The notes under the pieces are model-generated. The model worked only from the letters and a program-made list of their open reading frames with translations. It did no database searches and had not been told where the DNA came from. From assembly GCA_031286325.1 (NCBI GenBank), contig JAITUT010000017.1, positions 1 through 45,413 of the forward strand: a stretch of 45,413 nt of DNA. The letters are read 5' to 3'. This stretch comes from Helicobacteraceae bacterium. Its GTDB lineage: Bacteria > Campylobacterota > Campylobacteria > Campylobacterales > SZUA-545. A program made the translations under genes and the position numbers. Shown here piece by piece: positions 34,763 through 44,372 of the stretch. Numbering within the stretch: the stretch's first letter is position 1; each line of letters starts with the position of its first letter.

Positions 34763-35524
34763 ATGAAAAATTTTAGCAAATTCGTTTTGGGCGTCGGCGC
34801 GTTTTTCTTGATCGCTCCCGCTGTTTTCGCGGGCTGGCTAATAGAAGAGGCGGTTACCTACGAGGGCGGCGAACGCTTTACGAGCCGCGTCGCGATTGAC
34901 GGCGGGCGCTATGCTAGCACAAGCGGCGATGAAAAACTCATCATCAACTTTAAAACGAATACGGTCTACTTTGTTTATGAAAAGTCGCAGCAATACTTCG
35001 GCGGAACCATTGAGCAGGTCGCTAACGAGTTGCGCGGCTCAATGATAATGACGGAGATGCACGAGGAGCAAGATATTTTCGCGCCGACCGAAGCGGGGCT
35101 GGCTAGCGGGACGGACGCGGCGATCTTTGTGGAAGCTTCTAAAACGGGCGAAAAATTTACGGCGGCGGGTTTTGCTGGCGAAAAGTATCAAATTTTGGTG
35201 GACGGCGAGTTAAAAAAAGAGATTTTTCTCGCGCCGACGCTCACGGCGAACAAAGAAATTGACGCGCGCAAGCTCGCCCGCGTGATGCTGATTTTGAGCG
35301 GCGCAAGCAATCCAACGGGCGCGAAGTTTTTGGAGATGAACGATAAATATGTGGAGCTAATGAAGATCGGCTACCCAATACGCACGCTTGAATACGATCC
35401 TAGCGGCGGGTTAGTGCTCACGAGCGTTGTGAAAGCGGAGCAGAAAGCCCTGCCTGATAGCGAATTTACGCCGCCCAAAGAATACAAAAAAGCTAAATCG
35501 GCGGATATTTATAGAGTTCGGTAG
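34763..35524 (+). CDS. Exported protein of unknown function
   Basis: The 253-residue protein begins with a clear signal peptide (MKNFSKFVLGVGAFFLIAPA, cut after FAG or nearby). The mature part is beta-rich, with TNTVYFVYEKSQQYFGGTIE and a later GFAGEKYQILVDGELKKEIF. This resembles periplasmic DUF4412-type proteins from memory, but I could not confirm it. It is followed by a palindrome at 35535-35568. No operon partner is evident. Confidence 0.7.
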   Translation: MKNFSKFVLGVGAFFLIAPAVFAGWLIEEAVTYEGGERFTSRVAIDGGRYASTSGDEKLIINFKTNTVYFVYEKSQQYFGGTIEQVANELRGSMIMTEMHEEQDIFAPTEAGLASGTDAAIFVEASKTGEKFTAAGFAGEKYQILVDGELKKEIFLAPTLTANKEIDARKLARVMLILSGASNPTGAKFLEMNDKYVELMKIGYPIRTLEYDPSGGLVLTSVVKAEQKALPDSEFTPPKEYKKAKSADIYRVR

Positions 35525-35534
35525 ACGCTTTTTG

Positions 35535-35568
35535 TCATTGTAGGCGCGATTTATCGCGTTTGCAATGA
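35535..35568. repeat. REP-like palindrome
   Basis: TCATTG (35535-35540) pairs with CAATGA (35563-35568), enclosing GTAGG and CGCGA-TTTA-TCGCG (35545-35558). The GTAGG-GCGA...TCGC core resembles the elements at 1545 and 44783. It may also help end transcription of the upstream gene. Confidence 0.5.
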
Positions 35569-35718
35569 TGAGAAAGTAACTTCGCTCTAATTTCGGCAAT
35601 ACTTTTAGACGTGATCGCGCTTTTTGATCGGCTTTGTAATCGGCGAAAATTTTGTGTTATTTACGCGCAATGGGCGAAATCGGCGTGTTTTGGCGTAGCG
35701 GCTTTGAGTAAATTTTGC

Positions 35719-35724
35719 TATAAT
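35719..35724 (+). promoter_or_regulatory. -10 box (TATAAT) of the CAU tRNA
   Basis: TTTTGCTATAATCCGCG has a perfect TATAAT 13 bases before the tRNA. Confidence 0.65.
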
Positions 35725-35737
35725 CCGCGCCGCTTTT

Positions 35738-35813
35738 GGGTTCTTAGCTCAGCGGTTAGAGCCACCCGCTCATAACGGGTTGGTCGCAGGTTCGAATCCT
35801 GCAGAACCCACCA
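35738..35813 (+). tRNA. tRNA with CAU anticodon (elongator Met or Ile2)
   Basis: Acceptor GGGTTCT pairs with AGAACCC, CCA is encoded, and the anticodon loop is CTCATAA. D-arm TTAGCTCAGCGGTTAGAGC and variable-loop TTGGTCGC look like tRNA-Ile2(CAU) of other bacteria, so a lysidine-modified tRNA-Ile is possible. It ends 2 bases before the convergent ccdA stop. Confidence 0.92.
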
Positions 35814-35815
35814 AA

Positions 35816-36556
35816 TCACACCATCAAAAGCCGCGAAATTCCGTTATAAATATAAAAAACGCCGATCGCCGCGAGCAAAACTCCGCCCGCGATCTCAATC
35901 GCGCGAAAGCGCCGCTTGATCTTTTGCAACAATTTCATTGACCAAACAGTCGCGATCGCCAGCAATATAAACGGCGCGCCGACCCCCATTGAAAACGCCG
36001 TCATCAAAAGCGTGGCGTGCGCTTTCGCCCCCTCTTGAAAACTCATCGTTACGATCGCGCCCAGCACGGGTCCTGTGCAAGGCGTAGAGCCGATCGCGAA
36101 ACTCACGCCAAGGACAAACGGCGCGAAAAGAGCGATTTTGGTCTGCAGATTCAAGTGGGTATCAAAGTTCAAAAACGGCAAGTTAATTAAATGTACAAAG
36201 TGCAGCGCGAACATCACGATAATCGCGCCGCTCGCAATAATCACGGAGGGTCTGCCGATCCAATAACCAAACCTTTCGCCGCCCAAAGTGACGTCGCTCA
36301 AAACCCCAATTGAGATAAAGATCGCCGAAAATCCAGCGATGAACATCAGCGCCGCGCCGATTACTCTCGCCCGTTTTGCCGCGCCTAGCTCGCCCTTTTT
36401 TAGCTCCGCGATCGTCAGCCCCGAAATGTATGACATATAGCTTGGCACCAGCGAGAGATGGCAAGGGAGTAAAAAGCTAAGAATCCCCGCCAAAAAACTT
36501 ACTATAAAGGGCGCGGCGTCAAAAATTTCGCGCAGAGACAACTCTAAATCAGCCAA
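35816..36556 (-). CDS. ccdA: CcdA/DsbD-like cytochrome c biogenesis membrane protein
   Basis: The 246-residue protein has six membrane helices and the two redox cysteines of CcdA: SFLLPCHLSLVPSYMSYISG in helix 1 and IGSTPCTGPVLGAIVTM in helix 4. It passes reductant from cytoplasmic thioredoxin to periplasmic thiols for cytochrome c maturation. AAGGAG precedes the ATG, and a TAGAAT box is at 36580-36585 on the minus strand. It is convergent with the tRNA. Confidence 0.92.
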   Translation of the reverse strand: MADLELSLREIFDAAPFIVSFLAGILSFLLPCHLSLVPSYMSYISGLTIAELKKGELGAAKRARVIGAALMFIAGFSAIFISIGVLSDVTLGGERFGYWIGRPSVIIASGAIIVMFALHFVHLINLPFLNFDTHLNLQTKIALFAPFVLGVSFAIGSTPCTGPVLGAIVTMSFQEGAKAHATLLMTAFSMGVGAPFILLAIATVWSMKLLQKIKRRFRAIEIAGGVLLAAIGVFYIYNGISRLLMV

Positions 36557-36579
36557 AGAAACTCCTTATTAAACGCGCA

Positions 36580-36585
36580 ATTCTA
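36580..36585 (-). promoter_or_regulatory. Putative -10 box (TAGAAT) of ccdA
   Basis: The minus strand reads GTTGTAGAATTGCGCG 24 bases before the ccdA ATG. Confidence 0.4.
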
Positions 36586-36589
36586 CAAC

Positions 36590-36752
36590 AAATCGGCTCG
36601 TTTAAGTTTGCAAGCGATCAAGATCGCGGCGCGTGAAATACTCTTTGTCTGCGACTTTGATTTCGCTCTTCCAAACTCGCCCCGCGAAGCGAAAGCCTAA
36701 AAGATCATTTGTAAAGTCAACTATGAAGTTTGTCGCAAAATCGCCGCGTGGC
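36590..36752 (-). other. Intergenic region with a startless coding-like fragment
   Basis: Between ccdA and hslU the minus strand can be read as DFTNDLLGFRFAGRVWKSEI followed by KVADKEYFTRRDLDRLQT and a stop near 36605. The composition looks coding, but there is no start codon between the upstream stop and the fragment. It may be the remnant of a gene. No hslV is present here. Confidence 0.3.
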
Positions 36753-36758
36753 TAAAAT
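36753..36758 (+). promoter_or_regulatory. -10 box (TAAAAT) of hslU
   Basis: GGCTAAAATAGCG has the local -10 context. Transcription would begin near 36765, after the in-frame GTG at 36762, which supports the ATG at 36786 as the start. Confidence 0.55.
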
Positions 36759-36785
36759 AGCGTGAATTTTTTTGAGGATAACAAT

Positions 36786-38117
36786 ATGGATTTGACGCCG
36801 AAAAAAATTGTGGAATATCTGGACGATTTTATCATCGGTCAAGACGAGGCGAAAAAGGCGATCGCGATCGCGCTTAGAAACCGCTGGCGGCGACTGCAAC
36901 TTGAAGGCGAGATGCGCGAAGAAGTTTTGCCGAAAAATATCCTTATGATCGGACCCACTGGCGTGGGCAAAACCGAGATCGCGCGGCGTATGGCGAAGTT
37001 GCTGAAGCTGCCGTTTGTGAAAGTGGAGGCGACAAAATACACCGAAGTCGGCTTCGTGGGGCGCGATGTGGAGTCTATGGTGCGCGATCTCGTATATGAC
37101 GCGATCCGCCTCGCGAAAGACGAGGAATTATCGCGCCAAGAGCCCGAACTGGCGGAATATATTTGCGAAAAGATCGCCGCCGAACTTGTGCCGAATTTGC
37201 CGAAAGGGGCGGCAGCGGAAAAGATCGAGCGGCAAAAAACCGCGAAAAACGCGATGAAAGAGAGAGTCAGATCGCAAGCGGCGGATCATTTGCGCGTGGA
37301 GATTGAGGTTTCGCCAAAAACGCACATTGACGCGATGGGGCTAGATAATTTACCGCCCGAAATGGCGCGGTTGCAAGAGTCGCTGGGCAAAATGTTTGGG
37401 CAGATGAACCAGCCGATCAAAAGAGAAGTCAGCGTCGCGGAGGCAAAAGAGCTTTTGCGCAACGAGGCGAGCGAACGGCTAGTAGATATGGAAAAAGTGC
37501 GGCGCGAGGCGTTAAAACGCGCGAGCGAGGGCGGCATAATTTTCATAGACGAGATGGACAAGATCGCAGTCGGCGCCGCCGCCGCGCGATCGGGCGATCC
37601 GAGCAAAGAGGGCGTCCAGCGCGATCTATTGCCGATCGTGGAGGGTAGCAGCGTCAGTACGAAATACGGCAATATAGAGACCGATCACATTCTATTTATC
37701 GGCGCAGGCGCGTTTAGTATGACAAAGCCTAGCGATCTGATCGCGGAGCTGCAAGGGCGATTCCCGTTGCGCGTTGAGATGCTTTCGCTGGACGAAGCGG
37801 CTCTTTACAGCATTTTGACGACGCCGAAAAATTCGCTCGTGAAGCAATACGCCGCGCTTTTAGCGGTGGAGGGCGTTACGATTGAATTTACGGACGACGC
37901 CCTGCGCGCAATGGCGGCGTTGGCGAAACAGGCGAACGACAAGACTGAGGACATCGGCGCGCGCCGCTTGCATACGGTAATGGAAAAAGCCCTCGAAGAA
38001 ATCAGCTTCGCGGCGGACGAAAAGCGCGGCGAGACGATCGCGATTACCGCCGATTTTGTCCATAGCAAACTTGATAAATTATTTGAAAGCGATGATTCTA
38101 CGAGGTATATTTTATAA
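36786..38117 (+). CDS. hslU: HslU, ATPase subunit of the HslUV protease
   Basis: HslU unfolds substrates and feeds them to HslV. The 443-residue protein starts MDLTPKKIVEYLDDFIIGQD and has Walker A GPTGVGKT at 56-63, the pore-loop segment EATKYTEVGFVGRDVESMVR, an I-domain (residues about 110-230), Walker B GGIIFIDEMDKI, and the C-terminal SRYIL-like tail TRYIL that docks into HslV. GAGGA precedes the ATG. The usual partner hslV is absent from both flanks. Confidence 0.96.
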   Translation: MDLTPKKIVEYLDDFIIGQDEAKKAIAIALRNRWRRLQLEGEMREEVLPKNILMIGPTGVGKTEIARRMAKLLKLPFVKVEATKYTEVGFVGRDVESMVRDLVYDAIRLAKDEELSRQEPELAEYICEKIAAELVPNLPKGAAAEKIERQKTAKNAMKERVRSQAADHLRVEIEVSPKTHIDAMGLDNLPPEMARLQESLGKMFGQMNQPIKREVSVAEAKELLRNEASERLVDMEKVRREALKRASEGGIIFIDEMDKIAVGAAAARSGDPSKEGVQRDLLPIVEGSSVSTKYGNIETDHILFIGAGAFSMTKPSDLIAELQGRFPLRVEMLSLDEAALYSILTTPKNSLVKQYAALLAVEGVTIEFTDDALRAMAALAKQANDKTEDIGARRLHTVMEKALEEISFAADEKRGETIAITADFVHSKLDKLFESDDSTRYIL

Positions 38118-38120
38118 ACA

Positions 38121-38142
38121 AGCGGGAGTTAAAGCTCCCGCT
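38121..38142 (+). terminator. Hairpin after hslU
   Basis: AGCGGGAG-TTAAAG-CTCCCGCT is an 8-bp stem 4 bases after the hslU stop, followed by GGAAATTTT. The arm resembles the hairpin at 1627-1645, so it may belong to the same palindrome family. Confidence 0.6.
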
Positions 38143-38210
38143 GGAAATTTTATACTCAAATAATTTCGCTAACATATCGTTATAGACTTTCATTAACGCA
38201 GGATCGCCAT

Positions 38211-39374
38211 ATGGGATTTAACGACCTAAAAGAAAAACTCGGCAAATTGGAAGTCGCTAAAAAATCTAAAAGCGACGATCAAAACTACGAAAAAACTCTG
38301 CGCCTTTTCCACCTTTCGCACAACGATCTAGACGGGTACGCTTGCCAGCTTGTAACCAAAAGGTTTTTTGAGGACATAGCGGCGCTTGGCGCGCAAAAAG
38401 TAGAAATTCGCCGCTTTAACTCTGGCTACGGCGCGGAAATTTCCGCCAAAATCGCGCTGATCGCCGCTAAGATCGCAGAAACGGACGATCGCGATCCAAA
38501 GCTTTTGCTAATTAGCGATCTGAACATTTCGCGCGAGGAGTGCAAATTCGCCGAAAAAACCCGCGCGAATTTGCGCGACGATGGGCACGAAATAGAGCTG
38601 CGGCTTTTAGACCACCACAAGAGCGGCGAGGCGTTAGCGAAAGAGTTTGAGTGGTATTTTCTGGACATTGAACGCTCGGCGACAAAGATCGTCTATGAGT
38701 GGTGCGCCGCGCGTTACAAGGGCGCAAAAACGGCGCAAAGCGCGGAGTTGGCGGAGTTTGTCGCTTGCGTCAATGCCTACGATCTGTGGAAAACGGAGGA
38801 GGAGGCGCGTTTTGAGTTTGGCAAGGCGATGAACCGCCTGATTTTGGAGGCGCGCGAATTAAGCGATTTGATGTTCGCGGAGGAAAACAACCGCTATCGC
38901 CTCGCGTGTTTGAACGAGGCGTTTAAGTATTTGGAGGGCTATCGCAATGTCGCGCTTGACGATGACGCGCTGGCGATCAAGAAAAATTTCTTACAGGGCG
39001 GCGGCGAACGCGACACGATCGACAATCTCGCGGCGCGCTTTATCGTGGAGCTGCTCTCAAAAAATAGCGATCGGCTGACGGTTTATTACAGCGGCGAAAA
39101 GGGAATGCTCACATATATGATCGGCAATTCATCTGTGCTCGGCAATGAATTTTTGCGGCGGCATACGGACTTTTCGTTTTTTATGAATGTGGATCGCTAC
39201 GGGAATGTGAGTTTGCGTTCCAACAACAAAATAGATGTGAGCCAAATGGCGGAAAAGCTCTTCGGCGGCGGCGGGCACGCGAACGCGGCGGGCGGTAAAA
39301 TCCAGAACTTCAAAGAGGTATTCACATACAAGCAGCTTTTGGAGCGGATCAAGCCGATTGTGGGCGATTATTGA
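38211..39374 (+). CDS. DHH/DHHA1-family phosphoesterase
   Basis: The 387-residue protein has the DHH-domain motifs LFHLSHNDLDGYACQLV, LLISDLNIS, RLLDHHKSGEAL and the DHHA1 C-terminal GGGGHANAAGGKI that binds substrate. These enzymes hydrolyse phosphodiesters such as nanoRNA, pAp or cyclic dinucleotides. This one resembles neither RecJ nor NrnA closely enough for a name. It is monocistronic by spacing. Confidence 0.85.
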   Translation: MGFNDLKEKLGKLEVAKKSKSDDQNYEKTLRLFHLSHNDLDGYACQLVTKRFFEDIAALGAQKVEIRRFNSGYGAEISAKIALIAAKIAETDDRDPKLLLISDLNISREECKFAEKTRANLRDDGHEIELRLLDHHKSGEALAKEFEWYFLDIERSATKIVYEWCAARYKGAKTAQSAELAEFVACVNAYDLWKTEEEARFEFGKAMNRLILEARELSDLMFAEENNRYRLACLNEAFKYLEGYRNVALDDDALAIKKNFLQGGGERDTIDNLAARFIVELLSKNSDRLTVYYSGEKGMLTYMIGNSSVLGNEFLRRHTDFSFFMNVDRYGNVSLRSNNKIDVSQMAEKLFGGGGHANAAGGKIQNFKEVFTYKQLLERIKPIVGDY

Positions 39375-39595
39375 TGTTAAAAGAGACGGCGCATTTAACG
39401 TAAAACGCGAAAGCGATTTTTCAGTCGGTAGCTACTGTTATTTTGCGCGAATTGTTAAATCGCGAATAAACGAAGATATTCCGCCGCGCAAACATACATA
39501 GATTAAGTAAATTTAATAAATATTTCCCGCGCGATCCCAAAGACGGGACGAATGTGATCGCGCTTCCGCTTGGGCGCGGGGCGCGGGCGCAGGGG
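39375..39595 (+). other. Non-annotated stretch with coding-like remnants next to the R-M locus
   Basis: Two short plus-strand frames look coded in host style but lack starts: DVKRDGAFNVKRESDFSVGS and on to a stop near 39502, and KYFPRDPKDGTNVIALPLGR from about 39510 running under hsdR. They could be pieces of one gene broken when the restriction operon was inserted. No function is claimed. Confidence 0.3.
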
Positions 39596-40960
39596 TTAAA
39601 GGGCAGGGCGATCAGAGTTATAATTATCCGCCCACATTTCGCACTGACCAATCACAGTATCGATCGCGTCCTCCATACCTTCAGGAGGATACTTGTACTC
39701 TTTTAGCAGTTTCTTGACCATACGCCGCATAGCGGCGCGAGCGGATTCTTTCTTTTGCCAATCAATAGTGCGGTTTTTGCGGAGCTTATCTGTAAGCTCG
39801 CGAGTCATCGCCACAAGTTCATCGTTTTGATAAAAATCTTTAACGGCTGTTGGGTGAGTTAGCGCGTCATAGAAAGCCGACTCTTCATCGCTTAAGCCCA
39901 TCGCTTCACCCTCCGCGCGGGCATTTGCCATATCTTTCGCCATCTTTATCAATTCGGCGATAACTTCTTCATTAGAAATCATGCCGTTTATATACGCTTT
40001 CATCGCGCGGGAGAGCATTTCGGAAAATTTCTCCGATTTTACAAGGTTTGTGCGGCGATAGAGAGATACTTGTTCGGCAAGAAGTTTTTTCAAAATCTCG
40101 ACAGCGATATTGCGCTCTTTCATTTTGGCAATTTCGTCAAGAAACTTTGAATCAAATAGAGAAAATTTCGTATCCACATTAGAGAACAGATTTATAATGC
40201 CCTTGCTTTGGATACTTGCTTTTAGCAGTTCATTGACGCGATCATTTATTTCTTTGAGAGATAGCGGCTTACCAACTCCTGTAATGCGGGTAAGAAGGGT
40301 GCGTACCGCCTCAAAATATGCCGCCTCAAATCGCTGTTCTACGGTAAGAAGCGATCGGCAGAGCGATAACGCCTGCCGAAGAAGCAAAGATTCTTTGATA
40401 AACAAATCTTTTTTGTTAGATGTTTCAGCCTCCCCTATCTGCGGCTCGGCAATCATTGAGTCTCGCCAGTCTTGATTTTTCTTCACAACACTAATTTTTG
40501 GTTTCTCTACGCTCGACAAAAAGTTCACCCCGTCCGTGATGAGCCTTGCGCGAACAAGATTGCTATCGGTTGACATAAACGCCGAATAATCAAAGCCGTG
40601 TAGCAAGGCGCGGCAAACTTCTAGCTTTTCAACAAATTTCGGCAGGGCGGTTTTAGCGACATCAGTATCGCCGTAGTTGCTTCTGTCGCGGTTGGTGTAA
40701 TCGTTCATAGCTTGTTTCAATGCGGAAGCGATGCCAACATAATCAACTATTAAGCCGCCTTCTTTGTGGATCACGGTGTCGTCAATTTTGTGAGAGAATA
40801 CACGATTTACGCGGGCGATTGCCTGCATTAGGTTATGACCCGCCATAGGTTTGTGAACATACATTGTGGCGAGAGAGGGCATATCAAAACCCGTCAGCCA
40901 CATATCTACCACAATGGCGATCTTTAACGGGGAGTCGTCGTCCTTGAATCTCTTTGCCAT
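39596..40960 (-). pseudogene. hsdR: HsdR, type I restriction subunit, C-terminal part after a frameshift
   Basis: This frame (454 codons) begins [20 protein letters not shown] and continues [22 protein letters not shown]...[10 protein letters not shown], the helicase motifs V and VI of HsdR, then a helical C-terminal domain that contacts the methylase. It continues the 40924-42732 protein in another frame. Restoring one A in AGAAAGAAATGG (around 40957-40962 on the plus strand) would join them as ...[15 protein letters not shown]. An internal restart at its ATG would not give an active subunit. Confidence 0.85.
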
Positions 40961-42732
40961 TTCTTTCTATGATGTTTATTGCCAATAATTTTCTGCCAAT
41001 CTTCAGGATCGTTATTATCGGAGGTCATAACTACCCCGATTTTTTCTGTCCATTCCGGGCGCGTTTGCAAAAGTTTGCGGTAAATTTTAATCGCGATCGG
41101 GCGAGAATAAGCGACGATCATTGCCTTGCCCGTTAGCTCGCGCTGGCGGTTCTCTTCGTAATGTTTAATAATGTCTTCGCATAAAGCGGCGATAGTCTCT
41201 TCCGCGCCAAGTATAGATTCCATTTGGCTGAGTTCTTTTTTGCTTTTTTCAATTGCGTAAGGCTCGGCGTTTTGCGCCATAATGTCATACTCGGCGTCAA
41301 TGAGGCGCAGTATATCTTCGTCCAGTTTCAGACGTATAATGCGGCTTTCATAAAACACGGGACGCGTCGCGCCGTCTTCTACGGCTTGGGTCATATCGTA
41401 GATGTCAATGTAATTTCCAAAAACCTCAATGGTGGATCGGTCTTTACTTGAAATTGGCGTTCCTGTGAATCCGATGTATGTCGCGTTAGGCAAGCTGTCG
41501 CGAATAATACGAGCCGTGCCAATAAGCATACGACCTGTTTTTACGTCTGCTTTTTCCCCAAGCCTGTGTCCGCGATGAGCTTCGTCCGCCATAACAACAA
41601 TGTTTCGCCGTTCAGAAAGAGACTCTGTTGATTCCTCGAATTTCTGTATTGTTGTAAATATAATGCCGTTTGCCTCTCTTCCCGCAAGCAGTTCTTTCAG
41701 GTGAGCGCGGCTTTTGGCTTGCTGTGGGTCTTGTCGTAAAAACGTTTTACATTTAACGAACTGCCCTAAAAGCTGATCGTCAAGATCGTTGCGATCTGTC
41801 AATATGACAATGGTCGGCGAGTTCAGCGTATCCTGTAATAAACGCGCGTAAAAAACCATTGATAGCGATTTGCCGCTACCTTGCGTATGCCAAAACACGC
41901 CGCCTTTGCCGTCAGTTTCCGTTGCAGTTGTGGTGGAAGCAACAGCTTTTCTCACGGCGAAATATTGGTGATACGCGCCAAGTATTTTTGTATCGCCGGA
42001 AAAGCAAATAAAGTTCTTGATTATATCAAGCAGTCGCGCCTTGTCGAACATTCCCTCAAAGAAAGTGTCAAATTGCGCGTACCGCGTGTTTTCATAACTG
42101 CCGTCTTTTGTTTTCCACTCCATAAAACGATCTTCGCCCGCCGTGATGGTTCCGGCTTTTGAAATAGCCTGATCGCTCATAACAAGAAATGCGTTGTAAA
42201 TGAACAACGACGGTATTTCGCGCATATAATTTCGCAGTTGGCGGTAGGCTTCAGAAGCGTCGGTTTCTTCACGAGACGGCGACTTTAATTCAAAAACAAC
42301 AACAGGCAGACCGTTTAGGAAAATAATTATATCTGGGCGTTTTTCGCTGTTTTCAACAATTGTCCACTGATTAGCAATTGTAAAGCTGTTGCAGTTTACA
42401 TTCTGATAATCCACAAAATTAACCAGCGCGGATCGTTGCTCTCCATCGTCATAATAATTGACTGTAACGCCGTTTTGCAGGCAATCCATAAATTGGATAT
42501 TTTTTTGCGGGAGCGCGCCGCCTTCAAAATTACGCAGTTTATAAACCGCTTCGGCGATCGCGGCTTGCGATAGTTTAGGGTTGATTTTCCGCAGGGCGGG
42601 CACAAGCTCGTCTGTGTACAGCGGATCGGAGTAATCGCGCGTCAGATCGGGGGCGTAAATATAACTATAGCCCAATGTGTCGCGAAACAACTCTATTATC
42701 GCGTTTTCGTAGTTGGCTTCAGTATATGCCAT
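40924..42732 (-). pseudogene. hsdR: HsdR, type I restriction subunit, N-terminal part before a frameshift
   Basis: The 602-codon frame starts MAYTEANYENAIIELFRDTL. It has the PD-(D/E)XK nuclease (RPDIIIFLNGLPVVVFELKS), Walker A FWHTQGSGKSLSMVF, ILTDRNDLDDQL, the DEAH box VMADEAHRG, and the GFTGTP motif. HsdR moves on DNA and cuts it when the recognition site is unmodified. The frame ends [12 protein letters not shown] where the second frame takes over. Both parts overlap by 37 bases. The break may be natural inactivation or a base-call error. Confidence 0.9.
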
Positions 42733-42782
42733 AAAAATACCACCCTTTTAATTCTATCATAGTATTTTTAAGCGGTAAATCA

Positions 42783-44372
42783 TCATTTACCGTCAACAAT
42801 GTCGGAAATGGATAGTTTACCAGACATTAACTGAGGCAAAAGGGTGTCGCGGAGAGTGGCGAGATTTTCGCTTTCAAACCCATTTGAAAATATCCTGTCA
42901 ATAAATGCTTCAACAGTCTCCGCAAATTGATTGGCAACTTCGATTGGAGGGACAACTATAGGTTCGGTTTCCAAAAACCCTGAAATATCAAAGTTTTTTA
43001 TACCAGTTGTGCCGTTTTCGTAAGCGAACATTACATTTTGAGTATAAAGATACTTCCAATAGAAGTAGACAAATGGCGAGTAGCCTACAAGCGGCTTAAC
43101 AGCTCTACAGAAGTTAGTGCAAACCATCCCACGTTCATAACGGTCAAGGAGCGATTGCGTAATCAACGCACATCGACCAGTTGATTGAGAGGGGCTTCCT
43201 CCTGAGATTTCAACCACTATGTCGCCAACGCCTAGCTGTTTGGTAATATAGTTCTTCGGTAGGATATAACGAATAGGCATTTTCCCTTTGTTTCCTACGT
43301 TCACATCTGGAATATCCGCGCCACGAATACAGTATACTTCGTGGGTGTTGTTACCTATTGGCACATCTTTACCCCAGTCGCCTCCCAGTGTTGTGGAAAT
43401 AACATTATTAAATGTACCTTCCTGCCAATCATCAGGCATAATCCCGCCCCAAGGCTCAAAATCCACAAACCACGATTTGAAAATCGTTTGCGCTATCTGC
43501 TCTAAATGATGATTTACCGCAGTGTTGATGGCGATTTTATCGTCGAGGGCGGAGAGTGTGTCAGCAATAGTATGTTGTTTAGAGAGAGGGGGTATAGGAA
43601 TCTCTAAATTAATCATATGAGAAATTGGAAGTTGAGGTTGTGCGCTTCCTGTTCTCATTTGTGATATTTGATTTTGTATGTCAGAAGATCTCATAACATA
43701 ATATAAAAATTTTGGAGCAAGAACATCCTTATTTGAGCGTAAAATAACCATCCCAGAATTAATACGTGCATTTTTAAATGGAATATCCTCATTGCAAAAA
43801 GCCACATTTCCAACTGTCCCTCGGGTTGTTAAAACAACATCATTTTTAATAATTTTACCTTTTCGAAGTAATTCGTCTCGCTCTTTAGTAATGAATTGTC
43901 TTTCGTCGAATGAGAACCCTGTTGATGTTACGTTTTTTGCGCTTAAAAACAAGCAATAACCATTATCTGTAAATTCGTTGGGGTAGTTTTTTCCCCTATC
44001 TCCATCAATTATCTGAATATCAGCATCACCCAATTTACATCGCATACCCAATTGTCTGCAACCCTTACCCCGCCCCTGGTCTTTCTCAAACAGGGCTTTC
44101 CCAAACTGCCGAATATGCGCCAATAAATCCTTGTTATTTGGATTGTATAGAACCAAATCAAAGCGATATGGCAAAACAGATTCGTCGAATAAGCGGGTCA
44201 GTTTGATTAAGTCGTCCGTATCTATGTCGTACAGTAGTAAATCCACGTCGCTGTTAGAACGGTGCAGTCCCATAGCGCGCGAGCCGAATAAAACCGCTTT
44301 TGTAAGACTTTGCGCGGTTTTCAAAATATCGTGAATTTGTTTGATTTCGTAGTCGGACAAACCAAACCTCAC
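42783..44372 (-). CDS. hsdS: MNT nucleotidyltransferase domain fused to type I specificity subunit HsdS
   Basis: The 529-residue protein has two complete parts. Residues 1-100 are a minimal nucleotidyltransferase, with G30-S31 and D42-x-D44 of the GSx10DxD motif (VLFGSRAMGLHRSNSDVDLL), the usual antitoxin partner of HEPN toxins. From M110 (MRCKLGDADIQIIDGDRGKN) to the end is a normal two-TRD HsdS of about 420 residues, with conserved helical spacers (IPIPPLSKQHTIADTLSALD; LRDTLLPQLMSGKLSISDI). A G-rich junction (44068-44076) links them; one extra G there would stop MNT at a TAA and leave HsdS to start at 44045. It overlaps the HEPN gene by 4 bases (ATGA). Confidence 0.9.
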   Translation of the reverse strand: MRFGLSDYEIKQIHDILKTAQSLTKAVLFGSRAMGLHRSNSDVDLLLYDIDTDDLIKLTRLFDESVLPYRFDLVLYNPNNKDLLAHIRQFGKALFEKDQGRGKGCRQLGMRCKLGDADIQIIDGDRGKNYPNEFTDNGYCLFLSAKNVTSTGFSFDERQFITKERDELLRKGKIIKNDVVLTTRGTVGNVAFCNEDIPFKNARINSGMVILRSNKDVLAPKFLYYVMRSSDIQNQISQMRTGSAQPQLPISHMINLEIPIPPLSKQHTIADTLSALDDKIAINTAVNHHLEQIAQTIFKSWFVDFEPWGGIMPDDWQEGTFNNVISTTLGGDWGKDVPIGNNTHEVYCIRGADIPDVNVGNKGKMPIRYILPKNYITKQLGVGDIVVEISGGSPSQSTGRCALITQSLLDRYERGMVCTNFCRAVKPLVGYSPFVYFYWKYLYTQNVMFAYENGTTGIKNFDISGFLETEPIVVPPIEVANQFAETVEAFIDRIFSNGFESENLATLRDTLLPQLMSGKLSISDIVDGK

